From contig CAXXJE010000004.1 of NCBI GenBank assembly GCA_963675055.2, positions 558,001 through 622,000 on the forward strand: a stretch of DNA of 64,000 nucleotides, in the 5' to 3' direction. Of the stretch, positions 1 to 9,624 are shown in pieces. The stretch comes from PGYT01 sp963675055 (GTDB taxonomy: Bacteria; Bacteroidota; Ignavibacteria; Ignavibacteriales; Melioribacteraceae). Within the stretch, counting starts at the first letter, position 1, and every line of letters begins with the position of its first letter. The position numbers and the translations under genes are program-made. The notes below the pieces were generated by a model. That model was not told the origin of the DNA, searched no databases, and saw only the letters and a program-made list of their open reading frames with translations.

Positions 1-1
1 T

Positions 2-2371
2 AAAAATGATACCGGGGATGATGTTTCTAGCGGCGATTATAAGGTGTCCATAAAAACTTCAAGCGCGGGTTACAGTGAATACACTGTTCTTCAGGATATT
101 GAAGTGGGCATATATACACGTGGTGTTACATCTGTAAAAACTCAAAATGTAAAAAACTTTGGGTTCGTGTTTTCGGCCAGTGGTGGCGGTTATGCTGCAG
201 GCGTAACTCGTCATACAAATGATTTGGCCCAGTGGGGAGATGAAAAAGGCAATGCTACTCTTTCTGTTACTTATACCGACTCCATCAGTACAGTTGGTTC
301 TGACAATCTGAGATATTCAACTGAAGCAGATGATGACGGGTATATCTACGTAGCCAGAAGAAGTGGTACTGTTCCTGCAATTTACAGATACCAGGCTGAT
401 GAGCTTGTGATTTCGATGATTGACTCTGGTGGATATAACGGCTCACCTCAGGGTATTGCTATAAATGGAACCGGTACCGATAAGTATATTGCAGTGTCAA
501 ATGCTGGTGGCGAAGTTTACGGATTCAACATTGGTGAAAATGACACATGGTTCCAGGATAAAGAACCTCTCCTGATAGACTCAACTACAATATTCTGGGA
601 TATGACCTACGGTCGTGATAACATGCTATATGCAACCTATTATGCAGCAGACACCTCATTCTTACCTGGTGTTGCAGCATTTAACATGAATAATTATTCC
701 GGCACAGCTTTTACTCTTCAGGATGCTGCCTGGACTGTTGAGGGGCCTGATACAGCTACAGGTAACACAATTACTTATCATTTTGCGGATGATGCAGCGA
801 ATGATAAAATTTACTTCACCCTTGCTCGCCGTCCAAATGTTGCTGGAGTTCAGGGAATCTATGCAGTTAAGAACCTCACAACTACTCCTGAACGAGAACT
901 TGTATATCTTGATCCTGAAGATAACATGACTCAATTCAGAGCTGACGTAACAACAGATGCTGCGGGAAATGTTATTATCTTTGAAAACTCGAATGAATTC
1001 ACAACACTTATATCTCCTCCTGATGGTGAGAATGAATATGAATACATGAATGATTTCGATGTAATTAAGGTATTTGCTGCTGAGCCTATTGCTGATGTCA
1101 AAGTTGATGCAGACAATGATAATGTACCTGATCGATCAGGTGAAACTGTTATTGTTGCCGGTGTTGTTACTTCAGTAAATTTTGTAGCCTCAGCCGACAG
1201 ATTCAGTTATTATATCCAGGATGAATCCGGAGCAATCAATATAACAAAAGGCGATGAAGAAGGTGGCGGAACTGTTTATAATATTGGCGATCGCCTTCAG
1301 GTAACAGGTGAAATCGGACAGTATATGGGAACAACTCAGCTGAACATTGCTGATCTAGCAACCGATGTGACTTTACTTGGAAATGTTGACCCAATAGTGC
1401 CGCTGGAAATTGCTATCTTTGATCTATTGGAAAACGCTGAAATATATGAAGGATCGCTTGTTAAAATTATGGCTGCTGCCAAAACAGAATCTTCAAATGA
1501 TTGGCCGGCTGCAGACTCGGATGCCAATATGACTATTACCGATGGATCAGGTGAATTGGTCTTAAGAATTGATAAAGATACAGATATCGATGGACAGACA
1601 GAGCCGGACTATCCGATAAGTATTGTGGGCGTTGTTACACAATATTCATCAAGTGCTCCATATAATGACGGATACCAGATATCTCCTAATTTCTATACTG
1701 ATATTGTTGGTAATGTACCTGCTCCCCCATCACCTTATTTCTATGCAACTGAAACTACGAAGTCAACCTTTGACGATAAGACTATAAGTATAAATTCACA
1801 TGATGAGACATTTACTTTTGCTTGGGAAGATGCAGTAGACTTAAATGGTGATGATCTTATCTATCAGTTAATAGTTATTACTCCAACAAGTGAAATGTTC
1901 CTGCCAACTGGTGGAAATATTCTTCAGGAACCTTCAATCACACTAACAGGACTTGAAGTTATTAATGCTCTCGGCGATGCTTCACAAACAGTTCAGTTAA
2001 CTATGAGAACTAAAGGTAACGAGGGTGATCTTGTTGTCAGTGTTGATACCATTACAACTACTTTCGATATAGTTGTTGGTGTTGACGAAGAAGATCTCAT
2101 TCCTAAAGACTTCTACGTAGATCAGAACTATCCGAATCCGTTTAACCCGGCTACTACTATCCGATTCGGTTTGCCGGAAGCAGCGGATGTTAATTTGATC
2201 ATCTATGATATCCTCGGACGTGAGGTTGCTACGTTGATTAACAGCAGACCAATGAATGCCGGAATACACAGTATTATTTTCAACGCAAGTGCACTTGCCA
2301 GCGGTACTTATGTATATCGGTTATCTGCCGGTAATAAAGTCGAAATAAAGAAAATGCTTCTACTTAAATAA
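2..2371 (+). CDS. T9SS-sorted secreted protein, 5' truncated by window edge
   Basis: A large exported protein of unknown specific function. The reading frame is open from base 2, upstream of the first candidate start (GTG at 44), and no signal peptide is present, so the true start lies outside the window. Counting from the GTG (775 residues), the first ~340 residues are repetitive and beta-rich with propeller character (blades such as DDGYIYVARR). About 355-560 looks like an OB-fold nucleic-acid/ligand-binding-type module (AGVVTSVNF, YYIQDESGAI, GDRLQVTGEI), and ~565-670 is an Ig-like linker. The last ~85 residues are a type A type IX secretion sorting domain: QNYPNPFNPATTIRF, YDILGREVATL, and a C-terminus with GTYVYRL and basic residues. 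The protein is therefore predicted to cross the outer membrane by T9SS and be released or anchored at the surface. A terminator follows 25 bp downstream. The sorting domain is certain; the role is not. Confidence 0.85.
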   Translation, partial: KNDTGDDVSSGDYKVSIKTSSAGYSEYTVLQDIEVGIYTRGVTSVKTQNVKNFGFVFSASGGGYAAGVTRHTNDLAQWGDEKGNATLSVTYTDSISTVGSDNLRYSTEADDDGYIYVARRSGTVPAIYRYQADELVISMIDSGGYNGSPQGIAINGTGTDKYIAVSNAGGEVYGFNIGENDTWFQDKEPLLIDSTTIFWDMTYGRDNMLYATYYAADTSFLPGVAAFNMNNYSGTAFTLQDAAWTVEGPDTATGNTITYHFADDAANDKIYFTLARRPNVAGVQGIYAVKNLTTTPERELVYLDPEDNMTQFRADVTTDAAGNVIIFENSNEFTTLISPPDGENEYEYMNDFDVIKVFAAEPIADVKVDADNDNVPDRSGETVIVAGVVTSVNFVASADRFSYYIQDESGAINITKGDEEGGGTVYNIGDRLQVTGEIGQYMGTTQLNIADLATDVTLLGNVDPIVPLEIAIFDLLENAEIYEGSLVKIMAAAKTESSNDWPAADSDANMTITDGSGELVLRIDKDTDIDGQTEPDYPISIVGVVTQYSSSAPYNDGYQISPNFYTDIVGNVPAPPSPYFYATETTKSTFDDKTISINSHDETFTFAWEDAVDLNGDDLIYQLIVITPTSEMFLPTGGNILQEPSITLTGLEVINALGDASQTVQLTMRTKGNEGDLVVSVDTITTTFDIVVGVDEEDLIPKDFYVDQNYPNPFNPATTIRFGLPEAADVNLIIYDILGREVATLINSRPMNAGIHSIIFNASALASGTYVYRLSAGNKVEIKKMLLLK

Positions 2372-2395
2372 GCCGGAAGCATATTTATAAATTTA

Positions 2396-2427
2396 AGCCG
2401 GATTCTGTTAGGAGTCCGGCTTTTTTA
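2396..2427 (+). terminator. Rho-independent terminator of the T9SS protein gene
   Basis: Seven-bp stem AGCCGGA/TCCGGCT with a 12-nt loop, followed by a run of T. It sits 25 bp after the stop codon at 2371. Confidence 0.85.
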
Positions 2428-2579
2428 TTTCCTTTCAGAAACACTCCATTCCCTCCTTTTCCATATATTACTTTGATTTTAATGCATATCTTTACCGTAT
2501 AACAAATTATTTATTTATTGCTTTATTTTTTTTATTTTATTTATCACATATTTGCTAAATCGTGTCGGGAGTATACCCT

Positions 2580-3140
2580 ATGACAAAGCAGGAAGAAATA
2601 AAACTTTTAATCAGATCCTATGGAATCAAACAGACATGGCTGGCTGAGAAACTTGGTATAAAAAACCAGACGCTCACCTACCTGCTCAATGAAAGCGATA
2701 AATTTGATGATGAATTATATGACGCCATCAAAGAGCATCTGGGCAAATATCAATACGATCTCGGATTCTATGATGACAATAAGCCAGCGCAGGATCTTGA
2801 GTTGTTCGACGAGCATCAGCTTAAAAAAGGGATCGGCGAAAGAATTAGAATCTTTGCGAAAAGAAAATATAATACTCTTAAGAATCTTGCCGAAGCAATG
2901 GGTATTTCGCCTCAGCAGCTCCAGCAGTATATCAGCGGAAACCGTGAACCCGGTTCCCGAATTCTTATTAAGTTCCTCCGATTGGGTTGTGATATAAATT
3001 GGCTTTTAGGCGGCTCCGAATCATTTGAATCTTATAGAATTTACAAACTTGAAACCGAAATTCGTAAACTGCAGGGTGCGCTATCTCAGGTCCAGCACAC
3101 GGTCAATGATGTTTTACATTCTCATCATAGGGATAATTAG
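2580..3140 (+). CDS. XRE-family regulator with two helix-turn-helix domains
   Basis: Predicted cytoplasmic DNA-binding regulator of 186 residues. The N-terminal half (about 1-55) holds one HTH of XRE type (IKQTWLAEKLGIKNQTLTYLL). A linker follows, then a second, more canonical XRE HTH at about 95-150 (LKNLAEAMGISPQQLQQYISG) with the DINWLLGG tail seen in phage-CI-like repressors. The C-terminus (LETEIRKLQGALSQVQ) looks like a short coiled coil that could dimerise. I prefer ATG at 2580 because GGGAG lies 8 bp upstream; a GTG at 2562 would add six residues. Its stop is immediately followed by an ATG of a possible 30-residue membrane peptide. No effector domain or target operator is evident. Tandem HTH domains in one chain suggest binding to an asymmetric or bipartite site, which is inference. 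Confidence 0.85.
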   Translation: MTKQEEIKLLIRSYGIKQTWLAEKLGIKNQTLTYLLNESDKFDDELYDAIKEHLGKYQYDLGFYDDNKPAQDLELFDEHQLKKGIGERIRIFAKRKYNTLKNLAEAMGISPQQLQQYISGNREPGSRILIKFLRLGCDINWLLGGSESFESYRIYKLETEIRKLQGALSQVQHTVNDVLHSHHRDN

Positions 3141-3233
3141 ATGAACTCAAAAAAAATAAGTGATAATTATATATTGTTAATTTCTTCCGTCATACTCACT
3201 TTTATCGTTGCAATGATAAATATAATCCTTTAG
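3141..3233 (+). CDS. Possible 30-residue single-span membrane peptide
   Basis: The ATG directly abuts the TAG stop of the XRE regulator and opens a 30-codon frame. It begins MNSKKISDNY and continues into a hydrophobic stretch (ILLISSVILTFIVAMINIIL), ending at TAG. This is a basic/polar head followed by one transmembrane helix, typical of small membrane proteins. Zero spacing suggests translational coupling with the regulator. The G/A-rich end of the upstream gene offers no strong separate ribosome binding site. It could be a chance frame; conservation next to homologous regulators would decide. Confidence 0.4.
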   Translation: MNSKKISDNYILLISSVILTFIVAMINIIL

Positions 3234-3400
3234 CGGTTGAGTGTTTTCTTAATTATCTTCTCAGCATTTATAACATACAGTTATAATACCTTTTTTATTT
3301 GATTTCCTTATTTTTACTACTTCGTTTCGGAACTATAACTACGCTATAACTTGTTTTACTAATTCTCATGCATTTCCCAAATCATTGAAAGAAGAGTGTT

Positions 3401-5818
3401 GTGAACAAACAAAATAGATTACTGATTATCCCCTTTTTATTTTCATCCTTATTATTTGCTCAATCCGGTAACGGTACAATAAGAGGTGAAGTACACGATA
3501 AGTTTGAAGATATTCCAATGGAGTATGCCAACGTTGTCCTATATTCCCCGGATGACTTAAACCAATTGAACGGAACCATAACAGATGGTGATGGACTTTT
3601 TGTATTGAAAAATGTGCAGCCGGGGAATTACAAAATTGCGATAAGCTTCATCGGATTTAAAGATTATAAAGATGAGAACATTTTAGTTACTGCAGACAAA
3701 ACACTCCATCTGGGCGTAATTGAACTTACACCCCACTCTTACAATGTGGAAGATGTTGTTGTAGATGCACAAAGATCAATGATATCCTACGAAATTGACA
3801 AGAAAGTAATTAATGTTAGCGAGCAAATCACATCCGCCTCAGGTTCTGCAGTTGATGTACTCGAAAATGTTCCATCTGTTACAGTTGATATTGAGGGCAA
3901 TGTGTCACTGCGCGGCAGCGGAAGTTTCAGAGTTCTTGTTGATGGTCGGCCGTCTATACTTGATCCGAATGAGATACTGGAACAGATACCTGCAAGTTCG
4001 ATCGAGAATATTGAGATCGTCACAAATCCTTCGGCAAAATACGATCCGGAAGGTACTGCAGGATTTATTAATCTCGTTATGAAAAAGAATAAGAGAGCAG
4101 GATTAAGCGGACTTGCAGAATTTGACGGCGGATTAAGAAACAAATACGGGTCACAGGGACTATTTGATTACAGAGAGAATCACTACAGGATTTCTCTCGG
4201 AGCAGACTACCGGGATTACATAAGTTACTCAGACCGGACTGACAACAATATAACAACCTACGAAGGAAACACTTCATACAGGAACTCCTTCGGATCATCT
4301 GACGGTAATAGAAAACACTATGGAGTAAAAGCGGAATTTGAATATAATTTTACTGACATGGATATAATGTCAGTCGGCAGTCGTTACAGGTACAGAAGAA
4401 GTGAGAATGACGCTAGAGTTGACTTCACTGAGTGGAGCGACATCGATCCCGCCAGAATTTTTTATAATAGTCTAACAGACCGTTTCAGGGGCGGTGGACA
4501 ATACGAATTTTTTGTTAACTACGAGCATAAGTTTGCGCCTAAAGGACATTACATTGTAGTTGATTTCCAATTTGAATCAGATGACGGCGATGAAGAAACA
4601 GTCAATAAATTATTTGATAACAATCAAATAGTAAGCGGGCAGAAAAACACTGAATATGGTCCGGGAACTGAAATTGAGTCTAAACTCGACTACACATTAG
4701 AGTTAAATAAAGACTCAAAATTCGAAGCGGGATATCAGAATGAAATAGAAATACAGGAAGAAAAAACCGGATACTATGAATACAATACTATAACAGGCAA
4801 TTACGATTATTTTTATCAGTTCAGCAATACAACCGACTACCGAAACCAGGAACATGCTATCTATGGCTTATATGCCTCTAAATTAAATAATTTCGGATAC
4901 CAGCTTGGATTTAGAACCGAACTTACTAAGCGCAAAATAGAACTTTTACGAACCGGAGAATCTTTCTCAATTGACCGATGGGATTACTTCCCTTCTCTTC
5001 ATACATCTTACAAATTCACCAACGAAGACCAGGTAATGGCGAGCTACACAAGGAGAATTGACAGACCGCGCGGATATTACCTTGAACCGTTTGAAACATG
5101 GACGGATGCCTACAATGTACGAACCGGAAATCCTTCCCTTCTACCAGAATATATTGATTCTTATGAATTGGGTTATCAAACTCTTTTCGGTCAAAGTGTA
5201 TTCTCAATTGAAACTTACTACAGAGTAAACAAAAATAAAATTGAACGCATCCGATCAGTTTATGCAGATAATATCACATTACATACAGCTGCAAATGTGG
5301 GTACTGATTATTCTTTCGGAACCGAATTAATGTACAATTTCGATCCCCTCAAGAATTGGAATATTAACCTGATGGCAAATTACTATAACTACAGAATCAG
5401 GGGTACGATCGACGAAGAAACTTTTGAACGCGAGAGTAATAATTGGAGTCTTCGATTTGTTAATATTTTGAAACTCCGGGAATCTACCCAATTTCAACTA
5501 AACGGCATTTATAACAGTCCGTCCGTTTCATCACAGGGAGAAAGAGAAGGATTTTATTATATAAATCTTGCTCTCAGACACGAATTTATTAAAAACTATT
5601 TATCTGCAACTCTTCAAATTAGAGATGTCCTCGGAACATCGGACTATGAGTACATTTCCGAGTCAAAGGACTACTACAGTTATTACCATAGAACCAGAGA
5701 AGCTCCCGTTGTAATGCTGAATCTTAAATTTACGTTCAATAAGCAAAGTAGTGATAAAGATAACAGGAGTGATAGACCAAATGGTCTCGGCGGAGGCGAT
5801 GATGAGTTCGGACAGTAA
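3401..5818 (+). CDS. TonB-dependent outer-membrane receptor-like protein
   Basis: Outer-membrane beta-barrel transporter-type protein of 805 residues. A signal peptide (LLIIPFLFSSLLFAQ) is followed by a carboxypeptidase-regulatory-like domain at about 25-115 (IRGEVHDKF, NVQPGNYKIAISFIGF). Then comes a plug region at about 120-235 (VDVLENVPSVTV, VSLRGSGSFRVLVDGRP, IENIEIVTNPSAKYDPEGT, GFINLVMKK) and a long barrel rich in alternating aromatic strands. The DPEGTAG motif and the overall order fit the OMP_b-brl_3/TonB-like family common in Bacteroidota. The C-terminus is a charged, glycine-rich tail (GLGGGDDEFGQ), so the barrel-ending aromatic residue is not terminal. The start is GTG with AAGAAGAG upstream. 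The substrate cannot be told. A histidine kinase gene converges from the other side. Confidence 0.88.
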   Translation: MNKQNRLLIIPFLFSSLLFAQSGNGTIRGEVHDKFEDIPMEYANVVLYSPDDLNQLNGTITDGDGLFVLKNVQPGNYKIAISFIGFKDYKDENILVTADKTLHLGVIELTPHSYNVEDVVVDAQRSMISYEIDKKVINVSEQITSASGSAVDVLENVPSVTVDIEGNVSLRGSGSFRVLVDGRPSILDPNEILEQIPASSIENIEIVTNPSAKYDPEGTAGFINLVMKKNKRAGLSGLAEFDGGLRNKYGSQGLFDYRENHYRISLGADYRDYISYSDRTDNNITTYEGNTSYRNSFGSSDGNRKHYGVKAEFEYNFTDMDIMSVGSRYRYRRSENDARVDFTEWSDIDPARIFYNSLTDRFRGGGQYEFFVNYEHKFAPKGHYIVVDFQFESDDGDEETVNKLFDNNQIVSGQKNTEYGPGTEIESKLDYTLELNKDSKFEAGYQNEIEIQEEKTGYYEYNTITGNYDYFYQFSNTTDYRNQEHAIYGLYASKLNNFGYQLGFRTELTKRKIELLRTGESFSIDRWDYFPSLHTSYKFTNEDQVMASYTRRIDRPRGYYLEPFETWTDAYNVRTGNPSLLPEYIDSYELGYQTLFGQSVFSIETYYRVNKNKIERIRSVYADNITLHTAANVGTDYSFGTELMYNFDPLKNWNINLMANYYNYRIRGTIDEETFERESNNWSLRFVNILKLRESTQFQLNGIYNSPSVSSQGEREGFYYINLALRHEFIKNYLSATLQIRDVLGTSDYEYISESKDYYSYYHRTREAPVVMLNLKFTFNKQSSDKDNRSDRPNGLGGGDDEFGQ

Positions 5819-5866
5819 GCGCTTCAGCAGGACGTTTAATCTACCTGAATTTGAAGGAGATTAACT

Positions 5867-7168
5867 TTATTGTACTAATGCGTTAACAGATTCCGGGACT
5901 AAATTAAAAGTCACCTTAAATGTGGTCCCTATGTTTTTTTGACTCTCTACTGAAATTATGGCATGGTTAATATTACAATATTCCTTTACCAGAGCCATTC
6001 CTAATCCGTTGCCCTCATATTTCCTAGTATAACCAGTGGTTTCCTGTGAAAACGGCTTGAATAATTCAGGTAAGAAGTCATCCGAAATCCCGATGCCTGT
6101 ATCCTCAATAGAAATAGTAACACTCTCCTCCTGAGTTTTCAGTGCAGAAATAACAACTCTCCCCTTTTGCGTATATTTAATAGCATTATCTATCAAGTTC
6201 GCAAAGATCTGTATCACGGAATATTCATCTGCTTTTATTATAAACTCCTCTTCCACTAGAAGGATTAGCTCCAATCCCTTCAATTCTGCCGGGTATTTAA
6301 ATTCAGCAACGAGTTTCTCAAGAACTTCTTCTCGAACCTTAATAAGTCTAGGATTGCTTTCATAGGTATTTGTCTGGATTTGAGATACATTAAGAAGCAT
6401 ATCAACAGTACGAATTATCCTGTTCCCGGAATTCTGAATGCCTGCAAATAAATTCGGGTCTACAACACTATTTGTCTCATTTTCAATCAACTGTGAATAA
6501 CTCATAATAGTACTGAGAGGAGTTCGTATTTCGTGTGAAATCTGAGCCAGGAAATCCGTTTTCAGTTTATCAGCTTTTTCAGCTTTTAATTTTGCTTCAA
6601 GAATCCGTTTTTTAGAGTCTTCACTTTCCGCCAGTGATTTACGAAGCATTTTACTTGGTATATTCGAAAGCACAATAGCAAGGAAAACATATCCACTCAT
6701 TGTTACCCATACAACAAAAGGATCGGGATTTTTAACTTTTGGTAAGTAATCTAACAGTGATAAAACCAAGATAATTGCTGTAATGACCAGACTGGCACTA
6801 ATAATGTACGTTGCTGTTCGTAAAGTGTAAACCCACCCAAGTACTGCTGCAATCGGTATAAGTGCGCTAAAAATCGGAGCTTCAATGCCTCCGTTAATTA
6901 TCATGGAAATGAGTGCTATAAGAATAGAACTAAACAGTAATAAATTTACCGACAACCAGGACTTACCGGTTTTGTCCAAAAAGTAGACAGTACAAATTAT
7001 GATTAGTATAATAACTGCAGGAAATAACCTTGTCGGTTGATCAGGGCTAAAGACAAAAACAGCTAATGTGAAAAGAGATGCAAATATAAAAGTAAACGGA
7101 ATGACACTCCTAATTACTTTTTGAGCTATTTTCTTATTTATCACGTCCACTTTATCAGCAAACAACAT
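5867..7168 (-). CDS. Membrane sensor histidine kinase
   Basis: Two-component sensor kinase of about 433 residues. The first ~170 residues carry about six hydrophobic helices (VIPFTFIFASLFTLAVFVF, AVIILIIICTVYF, SVNLLLFSSILIALISMII and others), forming a membrane sensor without a large periplasmic domain. A short coiled-coil linker (~180-205) leads to HisKA with the phospho-acceptor in FLAQISHEIRTPLS (His near residue 212). The ATPase domain follows: N-box in IFANLIDNAIKYT, G1 in EDTGIGI, G2 in GNGLGMALVKEY. All catalytic boxes look intact. ATG at 7168 is preferred over TTG at 7177 because GGGA lies upstream of it. No response regulator is adjacent, so it probably signals to an unlinked partner. 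It converges with the TonB-type gene. Confidence 0.9.
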   Translation of the reverse strand: MLFADKVDVINKKIAQKVIRSVIPFTFIFASLFTLAVFVFSPDQPTRLFPAVIILIIICTVYFLDKTGKSWLSVNLLLFSSILIALISMIINGGIEAPIFSALIPIAAVLGWVYTLRTATYIISASLVITAIILVLSLLDYLPKVKNPDPFVVWVTMSGYVFLAIVLSNIPSKMLRKSLAESEDSKKRILEAKLKAEKADKLKTDFLAQISHEIRTPLSTIMSYSQLIENETNSVVDPNLFAGIQNSGNRIIRTVDMLLNVSQIQTNTYESNPRLIKVREEVLEKLVAEFKYPAELKGLELILLVEEEFIIKADEYSVIQIFANLIDNAIKYTQKGRVVISALKTQEESVTISIEDTGIGISDDFLPELFKPFSQETTGYTRKYEGNGLGMALVKEYCNINHAIISVESQKNIGTTFKVTFNLVPESVNALVQ

Positions 7169-7225
7169 AAATACCAATTCCCGACAATTAATTCGATTTA
7201 GAATTATCGAAAATAATTCAAATTA

Positions 7226-8077
7226 TTACATTCCTGATTTCTCCCCTGTCAACATTTTTATTTTACCAAGTAGTATTGAATATGCCGGAACTGCCATTCC
7301 ACCATGATCAAATCCTTGAATTTCAAAAATTTCCGTACTCTTATGACCAACTACTTTCATCATCCTATACATGTATGCGTTTTCCTCGTATCTGCCAAGC
7401 ATCTCCAAATTCCTGTCTCCTGTGATCAGAATTAATGGAGGCGCATCATTACGAACATAAAACAGAGGAGCATACTCATCAATAATCGGCTGCTCTCCCG
7501 GGATGCCGCGTTCCTCCCTCACAGTAAAATGTGTTATAGTGTGTCCGCTGAATGGAATTAGTCCCGCTAACCTGTCGGCATCAACACCAAATTCATTAAG
7601 CCATTTTTTATCCAATCCGATCATACTCGTTAAATATCCGCCTGCCGAATGTCCTGAAGCAAATACGGCGTTAGTGTCGCCGCCGTACTTTGAAATATTC
7701 TTCATAATCCATGCAGTAGCTGCTGCCGCATCCCGGATATATTCCGGACATTTAACCTTAGGGTACAATCTGTAGTTGACTGCCGCAATCGCAATTCCCT
7801 GTTTTTTTAATTGCTCCGGGATACTCTTATTCCCTGCTCTTAAACCACCTCCGTGGAACCATACGATAGTAGAAAAATTCTCTGAGTCTTCAGGATAGTA
7901 CAGATCCAGCTTGCATCGTTCAATTACATAAGCATCCTTTGTGTATTCCTCATAATAGTATGCAATATCATTGACAGTCGTATAACCATTTCCGGAGACT
8001 GTATTGACTTCCTGAGCTGTCAGGAAAGAGAATGTAAACAGAAAAAACACTAATGCGTAATTACAATTAATTTTCAT
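7226..8077 (-). CDS. Secreted alpha/beta hydrolase (esterase-like)
   Basis: Predicted exported carboxylesterase-type hydrolase, 283 residues. A signal peptide (ALVFFLFTFSFLTAQE) precedes an alpha/beta hydrolase fold of the BD-FAE/HSL-like kind. The oxyanion motif is WFHGGGLRAG near residue 73, the nucleophile elbow is GHSAGGYLTS near 143, a candidate acid lies in ITGDRN, and the catalytic histidine is probably in FDHGG near 258. It would act in the periplasm or outside on small esters or acyl-sugar decorations; the substrate is unknown. It is downstream of, and co-oriented with, the ABC ATPase gene, with an 84-bp gap. Confidence 0.85.
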   Translation of the reverse strand: MKINCNYALVFFLFTFSFLTAQEVNTVSGNGYTTVNDIAYYYEEYTKDAYVIERCKLDLYYPEDSENFSTIVWFHGGGLRAGNKSIPEQLKKQGIAIAAVNYRLYPKVKCPEYIRDAAAATAWIMKNISKYGGDTNAVFASGHSAGGYLTSMIGLDKKWLNEFGVDADRLAGLIPFSGHTITHFTVREERGIPGEQPIIDEYAPLFYVRNDAPPLILITGDRNLEMLGRYEENAYMYRMMKVVGHKSTEIFEIQGFDHGGMAVPAYSILLGKIKMLTGEKSGM

Positions 8078-8161
8078 GAGTACTCAAGTCCTTTTATTTA
8101 ATATTTACTGAAAGATAGTGTTGTCGACTAGTACTGTCGGATTTGATAAAAAAATCATATT

Positions 8162-8827
8162 TCACCTTATCAAATAGCCTTGCTCCTTAAGAGACTTTCT
8201 GAAGTCAGCATTGGAATCGAGTTCCTTTATGTATCCATCCTTAAGCAAATAACATTTGTCGATTATACTCACCAGGTACCGGTAGTAATGATCGGTAACA
8301 AGAATGCCTTTCTCTAATTCCTTTTGCCGGAGAATCTGATTACTTATTTTTTCAATTATAATCGGTTCAATTCCCGTGAATGGTTCATCCAGAAGATAAT
8401 ATTTCCTGTCCAGACTAAAGAGAAACTTCACCTCGAGATAACGAAGTTCACCACCGGACAAAGTTGAAACTTTTTGTTTCCTGACTTTGGTTAAAAGTTC
8501 ATCTGAGAGTAATTGATCCTGATTCTCAGTAGAACTGAGAATAAACGACTCCACAGTAAGATCACCGGGAATAAATGTATCCTGCGAAAGGTAGCCGATA
8601 TTATCAAATCGTTTTAAGCCGGAATACTCCGATACAGACTGCCCGTCAATGAAAACATTCCCATCGTCCTGAGTAATATATCCGGCACCAATCCTGATTA
8701 ATGTTGACTTTCCTGTGCCGTTAAATCCGAAAAGACCAGTTATACTGCCGGGCGGAACAGATAAATAAATTCCGCGGAGAACTTTCTTACTTCCGAATGA
8801 ATGAATTATTGAATCAAATGCCAGCAA
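8162..8827 (-). CDS. ABC transporter ATP-binding protein
   Basis: Single ABC-type ATPase of about 221 residues. Walker A is GFNGTGKST, the Q-loop is GYLSQDTF, the signature is STLSGGELRYLEV, Walker B is YYLLDEPFTGIEP and the H-loop is ILVTDHYYRYL, so all nucleotide-binding elements are present. The helical region between the Q-loop and signature is short, and the protein sits near the lower size limit for the family. The nearest partner is a 101-residue membrane protein whose gene overlaps its start, so the two may be translationally coupled. TTG at 8827 has AGGGA five bases upstream; TTG at 8845 is the alternative, giving 227 residues. No classical permease is adjacent, so the transported substrate is open. 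Confidence 0.85.
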   Translation of the reverse strand: MLAFDSIIHSFGSKKVLRGIYLSVPPGSITGLFGFNGTGKSTLIRIGAGYITQDDGNVFIDGQSVSEYSGLKRFDNIGYLSQDTFIPGDLTVESFILSSTENQDQLLSDELLTKVRKQKVSTLSGGELRYLEVKFLFSLDRKYYLLDEPFTGIEPIIIEKISNQILRQKELEKGILVTDHYYRYLVSIIDKCYLLKDGYIKELDSNADFRKSLKEQGYLIR

Positions 8828-9119
8828 TAAAATCCCTGTAAACAACTATGATAAAGAATATGACAAACATATAGGCTAGGTAAAAAATAGCAAGGCATCT
8901 GTACTTGCTTATTTTAAGATTGCTATATAACACCCAGTAATTCAGATATGCAAAGTATTTGTATGTTATAAATACTCCAACAGTACCGCCGGCCAGAAAT
9001 GATTTGGCAACCATTCCCAGAGTTAAACGAAAAAGACTAACCGATGCTAAAAAAGCAAGCATGAAGAGTGAGATCAAGATCGAATAACCAACATATTTTT
9101 TACATAAGAAGATTTTCAT
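8814..9119 (-). CDS. Small three-span membrane protein
   Basis: A 101-residue protein made almost wholly of hydrophobic helices: about 12-30 (GYSILISLFMLAFLASVSLF), about 33-53 (TLGMVAKSFLAGGTVGVFI) and about 77-96 (CLAIFYLAYMFVIFFIIVVY), with a basic N-terminus (MKIFLCKKY). No family recognised. Its 3' end overlaps the start of the ABC ATPase gene, which argues for coupled translation. It may be an accessory or membrane anchor of that ATPase, though it is much smaller than a normal ABC permease. Confidence 0.65.
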   Translation of the reverse strand: MKIFLCKKYVGYSILISLFMLAFLASVSLFRLTLGMVAKSFLAGGTVGVFITYKYFAYLNYWVLYSNLKISKYRCLAIFYLAYMFVIFFIIVVYRDFIAGI

Positions 9120-9194
9120 TAGAAAACGTTTTAGAGTCCCTCCCTGATCCTGTTCTTATAAAATCATTAGTATTGTTTACTTTTTACTAATTTT

Positions 9195-9476
9195 TTATTC
9201 ATCAAAAACATCCATATCAGGTGAAGCCATTACTTCTTTATGATATTCCGCGTTCTCTTGTTTCATCGAGATTCTTGTCGCGAGTACTATTCCTGCAATA
9301 ATTCCAAGTGCTGTGCATACCCAGAATAAAGAAACACCGATTGGCGTATCGATGGTATACAGAAAGATAAGTCCGATAAACATTCCTCCCAAAGAAGGTG
9401 AAAGAAATGTTTTGATCCAAAATAATGTTTCAATAAATCGACTGAACAGACCGACTTTTTCAAGACTGGTATTCAT
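9195..9476 (-). CDS. Small two-span membrane protein, unknown
   Basis: About 93 residues from ATG at 9476, where AGGA lies 5 bp upstream; an upstream in-frame start at 9497 would add seven residues. Two hydrophobic helices are visible, roughly LGGMFIGLIFLYTI and VSLFWVCTALGIIAGIVLA, with a hydrophilic acidic C-terminus (MASPDMDVFDE). No family recognised. It is separated by 75 bp from the small membrane protein of the ABC pair and could belong to the same transcription unit. Confidence 0.6.
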   Translation of the reverse strand: MNTSLEKVGLFSRFIETLFWIKTFLSPSLGGMFIGLIFLYTIDTPIGVSLFWVCTALGIIAGIVLATRISMKQENAEYHKEVMASPDMDVFDE

Positions 9477-9624
9477 AATTATCCTTCCTGAGCGCAAGTT
9501 GTAAGTATAAGAACTCTTTTTAGGAGATATATTAGTCTTAAAATAACTGATAACTATAAAATTATCAATATTATGATTTTACTATTTCAGTTCGGTGAGA
9601 AAAATGATAGGATTTATATATGTG

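Noticed and set aside
3787..4143. 118-codon minus-strand frame in the TonB-type gene
   Set aside because: Antisense shadow of a clear receptor gene; no start signal or recognisable domain.
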